A stretch of 11,842 nucleotides of DNA from CAYIYO01 sp964367715 (GTDB lineage: Bacteria > Chlamydiota > Chlamydiia > Chlamydiales > Criblamydiaceae), in contig CAYIYO010000058.1 in NCBI GenBank assembly GCA_964367715.1, positions 1 through 11,842 of the forward strand. Direction: 5' to 3'. Every line of letters begins with the position of its first letter. Position 1 is the first letter of the stretch. Shown piece by piece: positions 7,630 through 11,842 of this stretch. The position numbers and the translations under genes were made by a program. The notes beneath the pieces were generated by a model. It was not told where the DNA came from, did not search any database, and worked only from the letters and a program-made list of their open reading frames with translations.

Positions 7630-8226
7630 TTAATCGTTTTTTAAGTAGTCCCATAACTCTATATTCACTTCACGAAGTAAGGCGCGTACAGTATTAATGG
7701 GGAGTCCCATCACATTATAGTAACATCCATCAATGCGCTTAACAAGAAGGCCGCCCGCCATCTGAATCGCGTATCCGCCCGCCTTATCTTGCCAGTGAAT
7801 TTTACGATGATAGTGTCTTATCTGTTCTTCTGTCAAATGATTAAAAAGAACTTTCGTCTCTTCAACCCCTTGATAAATGGCCCCTTCATGCAAGAGTGTG
7901 ACGCCAGTAAAGACGGAATGCCAACGACCAATTAAAGACGTTAAAGATTCAAATGCAGCTTCTTCATTTTCAGGTTTTCCATAAATACGCCCTTCACGGT
8001 AAACAATCGTATCGGCGGTAAGGATCACACTTTTGGGGTCATCTTTAGCAATAGCTAAAGCCTTGCCTAACGAAAGCTCCAAGACGTAACGTTGTGGTTC
8101 GCCCTGAAAAGGAACAGAATCTTCGTCAAAATAAGAGGTCTTCTGGATATAAGGAAGTGAAAAATAGTCGAGTATCTCTTTTCTTCGAGGAGAGCCCGAG
8201 CCTAAGATAATATTTTTTTGTGTCAT
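7630..8226 (-). CDS. maf: Maf family nucleoside triphosphate pyrophosphatase
   Basis: The 198-aa cytosolic enzyme hydrolyses non-canonical or excess nucleoside triphosphates to monophosphates, a housekeeping or cell-division-linked role. Maf hallmarks are present: GSGSPRRKEIL at 9-19 (substrate-binding SPRR 12-15), ADT at 71-73 with the probable catalytic Asp72, DKAGGYAIQ at 147-155, and YYNVMGLP at 169-176. The AGGYxIQ form is typical of the YhdE-like subgroup (dTTP/UTP pyrophosphatase) rather than YceF (m7GTP). Length is normal. The ATG overlaps the stop of the upstream 109-aa gene (ATGA, 8223-8226), and no independent ribosome-binding site is seen, so translation is probably coupled. Confidence 0.93.
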   Translation of the reverse strand: MTQKNIILGSGSPRRKEILDYFSLPYIQKTSYFDEDSVPFQGEPQRYVLELSLGKALAIAKDDPKSVILTADTIVYREGRIYGKPENEEAAFESLTSLIGRWHSVFTGVTLLHEGAIYQGVEETKVLFNHLTEEQIRHYHRKIHWQDKAGGYAIQMAGGLLVKRIDGCYYNVMGLPINTVRALLREVNIELWDYLKND

Positions 8227-8552
8227 TTGATCAATACAATAGAGAATAAGGTAAAGGTTAAGGTGTCACTCGCAAAGTCAGGGCAAAATTCGCGAATTTT
8301 ATTGTGGAGCTGCTTTTCTTCCTTCTCAACTGAAGCGACGGTAACGGGCTCGCCTTGAAGGTAATTCCCAAAGTACTCTTTATCTTGATGGCGGATAACG
8401 ATAGGAATATCTTTGTTTTTGTGACTATCAATCTGTGCCAATTTCCACAAATGGCTACGCCCCAACTGCGTTTTAAGTTCTATAGAGAGGGGGCATCCAT
8501 AAAACATTTTTACTGTAATGCCATTATCAGTTTGTAAGTCGGTATATTCCAA
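8223..8552 (-). CDS. Conserved-looking small protein of unknown function (TTG start)
   Basis: The 109-aa protein heads the minus-strand operon. It has no signal peptide or membrane segment and is rich in charged residues, with Lys/Glu/His dense from 36 to 90. I do not recognise a family. It is judged real because it overlaps maf by ATGA and its start is backed by a ribosome-binding site. The chosen start is TTG (8550-8552), preceded by GGAG at 8561-8564 with an 8-nt spacer. The next in-frame ATG (Met16) lacks such a site. A role linked to maf or nucleotide metabolism is only a guess from operon position. Confidence 0.7.
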   Translation of the reverse strand: MEYTDLQTDNGITVKMFYGCPLSIELKTQLGRSHLWKLAQIDSHKNKDIPIVIRHQDKEYFGNYLQGEPVTVASVEKEEKQLHNKIREFCPDFASDTLTFTLFSIVLIK

Positions 8553-8560
8553 AAATAGTT

Positions 8561-8564
8561 CTCC
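8561..8564 (-). promoter_or_regulatory. Ribosome-binding site supporting a TTG start
   Basis: CTCC on the plus strand reads GGAG on the minus strand, eight bases before TTG at 8550-8552. This fixes the start of the 109-aa gene at a non-ATG codon. Confidence 0.6.
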
Positions 8565-8576
8565 AATAAAAAGGTC

Positions 8577-8605
8577 AATATAAAGGATTTCAAAGAAAAG
8601 GAAAA
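8577..8605 (-). promoter_or_regulatory. Possible promoter of the minus-strand maf/HEAT/lptD operon
   Basis: On the minus strand TATATT (8577-8582) could serve as a -10 box, with a poor TTTTCC (8600-8605) 17 bases upstream. It would start transcription near 8570, just ahead of the GGAG site. A TTGACC hexamer at 8573-8578 looks like a -35 box, but its matching -10 would put the transcript start inside the gene. Confidence 0.25.
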
Positions 8606-8618
8606 GGGAGAATCCGCT

Positions 8619-8646
8619 TTGCCTATTTAATAAAATTCTTTATAAG
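8619..8646 (+). promoter_or_regulatory. Possible promoter of the 8678-10155 gene pair
   Basis: TTGCCT (8619-8624) and TATAAG (8641-8646) are separated by 16 bases, upstream of the AGGAG site at 8666-8670 and the ATG at 8678. This gives a short leader in the divergent intergenic region. The boxes are imperfect matches to the sigma-70 class consensus. Confidence 0.4.
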
Positions 8647-8677
8647 GAAAAAAGACCGTATTCTTAGGAGATGGAAG

Positions 8678-9331
8678 ATGCCCCGTTCAACAGTAACATT
8701 GTATGCCCTAGTGGCGATCATTGCGATTTTTGTTATCTATCGCTTTGTTGGATCCTATACACCCCTCTCTACTAACGAGTCAATCACACCAATAGAAGAT
8801 AAAGGGGCGTACGGGGAATGGAAAGAGTTCACAGCTCCAACAGAAAAATTTAAAGCGCTTTTTCCTCTTCATCCACGACATGTGGCGGAATCTTCCCAAG
8901 ATCCCTACACACAATCCGTCCGTCGTTACAATATCTATGTTTCCGAGCAGCTCGACTCCACAATCTATATGATTACCTCGGTTAACTTCACTGAAAAGTT
9001 CAATCCAGAGAAAGATGATCGCATCCTTACCAATACGGTGACGGATATGGTCTCTTCAAACGGACAAAATGCCTTAGTTTCTATGGATGAAACGACATTT
9101 CAAGGACGAAAATCTGTGAAGTTTCAAATCGATAACGGTAAAACAAATCACATTGAAGGAATCACTTTTGTCGCCGACAAAACTCTTTACATTCTCACGC
9201 GAATCTCAAAGAAGGGGAATGTAAACGACGAAGAGTTCGAGCGTTTTATCCGCTCTTTTCAATTGATCCCTTCTGCATTACCAGCGGCGGCCCCACAGCC
9301 AATTACTCCGACACAATTAAAAAAAATATAG
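8678..9331 (+). CDS. Membrane-anchored protein of unknown function
   Basis: The 217-aa protein has one N-terminal hydrophobic segment (residues 7-24, LYALVAIIAIFVIYRFVG) with a basic start and no lipobox, so it is probably anchored in the inner membrane with the rest in the periplasm. Residues 45-195 form one alpha/beta domain opening with EWKEFTAPTEKFKALFPLHP, an arrangement of W, F and P residues reminiscent of PsbP/Mog1-like domains. That resemblance is weak and I do not assign the family. The C-terminus is Ala/Pro-rich (199-212). The start at 8678 is preferred because AGGAG lies 7 nt upstream. An out-of-frame ATG at 8671 directly abuts that site. It is co-transcribed with the next gene, eight bases downstream. 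Confidence 0.8.
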   Translation: MPRSTVTLYALVAIIAIFVIYRFVGSYTPLSTNESITPIEDKGAYGEWKEFTAPTEKFKALFPLHPRHVAESSQDPYTQSVRRYNIYVSEQLDSTIYMITSVNFTEKFNPEKDDRILTNTVTDMVSSNGQNALVSMDETTFQGRKSVKFQIDNGKTNHIEGITFVADKTLYILTRISKKGNVNDEEFERFIRSFQLIPSALPAAAPQPITPTQLKKI

Positions 9332-9339
9332 GAGCTTCT

Positions 9340-10155
9340 ATGTTCATTCCGCTACTTATCGGGACAACCCTCTTGGCAGCCGACCCAAACACTTCGATTA
9401 ATATGCCAGCAGTTAACATGCCGACAAACACTATGCCAAGACAAGACGTTCAACCTCCCCAACGCACTGCGCCCACAACCCAACCGGAACCTGTTCACCA
9501 TAAAACTTCTGTGATCCCTCAATCACAATCTTCATCAGATGTGATGAAAACACCCTCTCTAAAATTGAGTGATGAAAAGGACGGGGGTAGCATCCAAGGG
9601 CAGGCACGTCCTATGCAAGGACCAAAAAATTACAATCATCCAGGTGTCATCGCCCGCGAAGGTCTTGTCACCGAAGATGAAGCTTCAACAGGGGACTGGG
9701 CAGGAGGCGATCACCTTATCAATCTGCCTCGCCATATCCCTGTTCAGCTAGATCTCTCTCTACCAAAAGAATCAACCCTCAACATCAGTGAAAATAGTCT
9801 CGAGCATCTCGTCGAAGATGTATTCAAAAAATACGATTTGAATCCAGACGACTATACCGATTCCTCTTTAACACCCCTTCCTTATTTTAACATGATAGTC
9901 ACGGTCTATCAAGTTCCCAAAGGATACGTCTACTCTGTAGAAGGGCGCCTTTTTGAATCGGTTAAACTCGATCGCGTTGCCTTTGATGAAGGGGTGGGAA
10001 TCCAAGCGATCACATGGGAAATGTCCTCTTTAAATGGGGTTCCTGAAAATAAGCTTATCAACGAGCTCAATCAAAGTGTCTCCGGTATCGCAACCACCTT
10101 CGCCCAACGGTACAATTACTTTAAAAAAATAGAAGAATCGCAAGATAAAAAGTAA
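9340..10155 (+). CDS. Exported protein of unknown function with low-complexity N-terminal linker
   Basis: The 271-aa protein begins with a short hydrophobic segment (MFIPLLIGTTLLAA) that looks like a minimal signal peptide cut near residue 14. Residues 15-75 are low complexity, rich in Pro, Thr, Gln and Met, with a small NMP/TMP repeat at 21-33. Residues 145-265 form a folded domain containing SLEHLVEDVFKKYDLNPDDY, central strands (PYFNMIVTVYQVPKGYVYSV) and a C-terminal helix. I recognise no family. Its AGGAG ribosome-binding site overlaps the stop codon of the preceding membrane-anchored gene, and the two are presumably made together and act at the same envelope site (inference). No lipobox Cys is present. 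Confidence 0.78.
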   Translation: MFIPLLIGTTLLAADPNTSINMPAVNMPTNTMPRQDVQPPQRTAPTTQPEPVHHKTSVIPQSQSSSDVMKTPSLKLSDEKDGGSIQGQARPMQGPKNYNHPGVIAREGLVTEDEASTGDWAGGDHLINLPRHIPVQLDLSLPKESTLNISENSLEHLVEDVFKKYDLNPDDYTDSSLTPLPYFNMIVTVYQVPKGYVYSVEGRLFESVKLDRVAFDEGVGIQAITWEMSSLNGVPENKLINELNQSVSGIATTFAQRYNYFKKIEESQDKK

Positions 10156-10171
10156 TAAAATATTTTACTTC
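10148..10171 (+). terminator. Weak AT-rich hairpin after the 8678-10155 pair
   Basis: AAGTAATAAAAT pairs imperfectly with ATTTTACTT just past the stop codon, with a two-base bulge. The stem contains almost no G or C and no clean U-run follows, so it is at best a weak transcription stop. Confidence 0.2.
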
Positions 10172-10198
10172 AAGCAATCAGTCGATCTGGTGTATAAT
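10169..10198 (+). promoter_or_regulatory. Probable promoter of the MFS transporter gene
   Basis: A perfect -10 box TATAAT (10193-10198) lies 36 bases before the ATG at 10234. The best -35 match is TTCAAG (10169-10174), 18 bases upstream and only half-conserved. The predicted leader of about 29 bases has no Shine-Dalgarno near the start codon and carries a bare ATG-TAA start-stop at 10206-10211. Confidence 0.5.
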
Positions 10199-10233
10199 AG
10201 AGGGAATGTAAAATATCTATTTAAAATTTTAAA

Positions 10234-11472
10234 ATGAACCCTTTAAGACAAAAAAATACACGAACAGCTTATCTCGCCACACGAATATTAGATACTCCTC
10301 TATGGGGAATCTATAATATTCTCACGTTCATTTTATACAAGGATCTCCATCTTAGTCCATTTCAGTTGGCTCTTTTGATCGCTATCAAACCTCTCGTCTC
10401 TATTTTTTCTATGTATTGGAGTTCTCTTATCATCGCGCAGCCAGAACGCTTAAAATCAAATATTTTATCGGCTAGAATTTTGGGCGTACTTTTATTTTTC
10501 CTCTATCCTTTTGTAGACAGCGCCTACTTTTTCATCTTTTCTTCCGCGGTCTACATGACATTTGTGGTGGGGATTGTCCCTGCATGGATGGAAATGCTAA
10601 AACAAAACTTATCGGAACAGGAAAATAAAAATATTTTTGCCTACGGATCTTCCTTAGGATATTTAGGTGGAGCACTCTTTCCTTTTGCTTTTGCTTTTAT
10701 TTTGGATTCCAACCCACACGCATGGCGCTGGCTCTTTCCTGTCGTCGGCTTAATTTCTCTTTTGGCAACACCTTTGCTACTACGTCTTCCTGTGGTATCA
10801 CGTCTGACTCCACACAAAGAAGAGCGCGGAATAAAAGAAAAAGTGGTTGATCCCTGGAAAAATGTATGGGGTCTTATCCTTGCTCGTCCCGACTTCGCGC
10901 GTTATCAGAGTGCATTTATGGTTTTAGGTGCAGGACTGATGCTATTTCAGCCAGCATTACCCCTATTTTTTATTGACGGGCTCGGCCTTTCTTATGTTGA
11001 CCTCACCGTTGCATTAGCTTTGAGTAAAGGAGTTTCCTACGCATTGGCTTCTCCCGCATGGGCACGATGGATGGGGGGCGTGGATATCTTTCGCTTTAGC
11101 GCTTCTGTGACGGCGCTTGCCTGCCTTTTTCCTGTCCTGTTACTGCTCGCAAAAATTAACTTAATCTGGCTTTACTTGGCCTACATTTGCTATGGGGTCA
11201 TGCAGTCGGGAAGTGAAATGAGTTGGAACCTTTCCGGTCCCATCTTCGCAAAAGAAAAAGAAAGCTCCCTTTTTACGACTGTAAATGTAGTATCTGTGGG
11301 CATTCGCGGAGCCGTCGCCCCTGCAATGGGAAGTCTATTATGTGGAATCATCGGAGCGACGGGGGTGATTGGACTCGGAGCCCTCTGCTTTCTTTTCGCA
11401 ACCGCTCTCTTTATGCGCTTCAGTCGTCAACATCAGCAAGCCTCTTCTAATGTAAAAGAGCCGGCAGCGTAA
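10234..11472 (+). CDS. Major facilitator superfamily transporter, substrate unknown
   Basis: The 412-aa inner-membrane protein has about 12 hydrophobic segments in two halves (roughly 13-185 and 218-397) joined by a charged cytoplasmic loop (188-215, with HKEERGIKEK), the standard MFS layout. Conserved-looking features include AYGSSLGYLGGALFP (136-150) in the N-half and the GIRGAVAPAMGSLL helix (357-370) in the C-half. The first helix begins soon after a short basic N-terminus. No substrate can be inferred. The gene has its own TATAAT promoter and starts at 10234 without a visible Shine-Dalgarno; the next Met, residue 60, would remove the first helices. It converges on the DUF4116-type gene. 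Confidence 0.88.
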   Translation: MNPLRQKNTRTAYLATRILDTPLWGIYNILTFILYKDLHLSPFQLALLIAIKPLVSIFSMYWSSLIIAQPERLKSNILSARILGVLLFFLYPFVDSAYFFIFSSAVYMTFVVGIVPAWMEMLKQNLSEQENKNIFAYGSSLGYLGGALFPFAFAFILDSNPHAWRWLFPVVGLISLLATPLLLRLPVVSRLTPHKEERGIKEKVVDPWKNVWGLILARPDFARYQSAFMVLGAGLMLFQPALPLFFIDGLGLSYVDLTVALALSKGVSYALASPAWARWMGGVDIFRFSASVTALACLFPVLLLLAKINLIWLYLAYICYGVMQSGSEMSWNLSGPIFAKEKESSLFTTVNVVSVGIRGAVAPAMGSLLCGIIGATGVIGLGALCFLFATALFMRFSRQHQQASSNVKEPAA

Positions 11473-11538
11473 TCACATACTCAATATCGTAAAGTGAAGG
11501 TGTCGGAACACGGCTTCTGCTAATCGCTCAAGGGGGCA

Positions 11539-11842
11539 TCATTTAAGGCGTGGGCATTTTTTTATGCACCAAGACCATTCATTCTGAAGCTCTGCGCTCG
11601 CATATTGAAGTGCACAGCCATTCTGCTGAACAGCAGCCATGACGATTTCCCTTTCACCACAAAGCTCTTCACTTGCATATTGAAGTGCTCCGCCATTCAG
11701 GCGAACAGCTGTCATGACGATTTCCCTGTCACCACGAAGCTCTGCGCTGGCGTATTCAAGCGTACAGCCATACTGTTGAACAGCTGTCATGACGATTTCC
11801 CTGTCACCACGAAGCTCTTCGCTGGCATATTCAAGCGCATAG
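11539..11842 (-). CDS. DUF4116-type repeat protein, C-terminal part (5' end beyond window)
   Basis: The reading frame runs open through the right edge, so this is the last ~101 residues of a longer protein. It is a tandem array of 25-residue units with the pattern ALxYASxEL-GxREIVMxAVxxNG. One partial unit at the edge, two full units and a final degenerate one are visible, ending in a divergent tail NEWSWCIKKCPRLK. The pattern fits DUF4116, a repeat found in large proteins of amoeba-associated bacteria and some protists. A host-interaction or effector role is often suspected for such proteins but is not shown here. An internal ATG at 11788-11790 is not the start, because the repeat continues upstream in frame (YALEYASEELRGDREIV). 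The gene is convergent with the MFS gene, 66 bp away. Confidence 0.8.
   Translation of the reverse strand, partial: YALEYASEELRGDREIVMTAVQQYGCTLEYASAELRGDREIVMTAVRLNGGALQYASEELCGEREIVMAAVQQNGCALQYASAELQNEWSWCIKKCPRLK
11566..11842 (-). repeat. 75-bp tandem DNA repeats inside the DUF4116-type gene
   Basis: The sequence GACGATTTCCC recurs at 11641, 11716 and 11791, an exact 75-base period, and the units are closely similar over their full length. A fourth unit (11566-11640) matches in its right two thirds and then diverges. The period equals one 25-residue protein unit, so copy number can change without breaking the frame. Confidence 0.85.

Noticed and set aside
11473..11538. Terminator between the convergent MFS and DUF4116-type genes
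   Set aside because: Only a four-base stem (GTGT-CGGA-ACAC) is visible and no U-run follows on either strand.

Overview
The window looks like chromosome of an environmental (amoeba-associated) member of the Chlamydiae, probably order Parachlamydiales. This rests on gene content and is an inference: a minus-strand cluster of a small unknown protein, a Maf nucleotide pyrophosphatase, an exported HEAT-repeat protein and an LptD-like outer-membrane protein, next to poorly characterised exported proteins, plus a DUF4116-type repeat protein at the right edge, a repeat type common in intracellular bacteria of protists. Species cannot be assigned from the sequence alone.

Layout. Bases 1-235 hold no convincing gene. 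Bases 236-3436 carry three minus-strand genes with an envelope-glycan theme: a small polyprenyl-phosphate sugar-1-phosphate transferase (236-913), a farnesyl-diphosphate synthase (ispA, 1206-2081) and UDP-glucose 6-dehydrogenase (ugd, 2078-3436). ugd and ispA overlap by ATGA and form one transcription unit. That pair is bracketed by two copies of a 164-bp, almost fully palindromic element (1040-1203 and 3535-3698) in opposite orientation and about 96% identical. They have matching ends (TATACACAAGTGAA) and TA at both borders, as expected of a MITE (miniature inverted-repeat transposable element) with TA target duplication. This is the most distinctive signal in the window.

Bases 3761-8552 form a tightly packed minus-strand operon (unknown 109-aa protein, maf, HEAT-repeat protein, lptD-like gene) with overlaps of 4 and 14 bp and one 34-bp gap. 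A 125-bp divergent promoter region (8553-8677) separates it from two plus-strand genes for unknown exported or membrane-anchored proteins (8678-9331, 9340-10155). An MFS transporter (10234-11472) follows, with its own TATAAT -10 box. The right edge (11539 to beyond 11842, minus strand) is the 3' end of a gene made of 75-bp tandem repeats, each encoding a 25-residue DUF4116-like unit.

Functionally, IspA makes the farnesyl diphosphate that feeds undecaprenyl phosphate, the sugar transferase would load a sugar phosphate on that carrier, and Ugd supplies UDP-glucuronate. The LptD-like protein is an outer-membrane assembly component. The region therefore leans towards cell-envelope building. No complete novel defence or mobile system is visible. 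The palindromic element pair and the co-transcribed HEAT/LptD arrangement most deserve follow-up.
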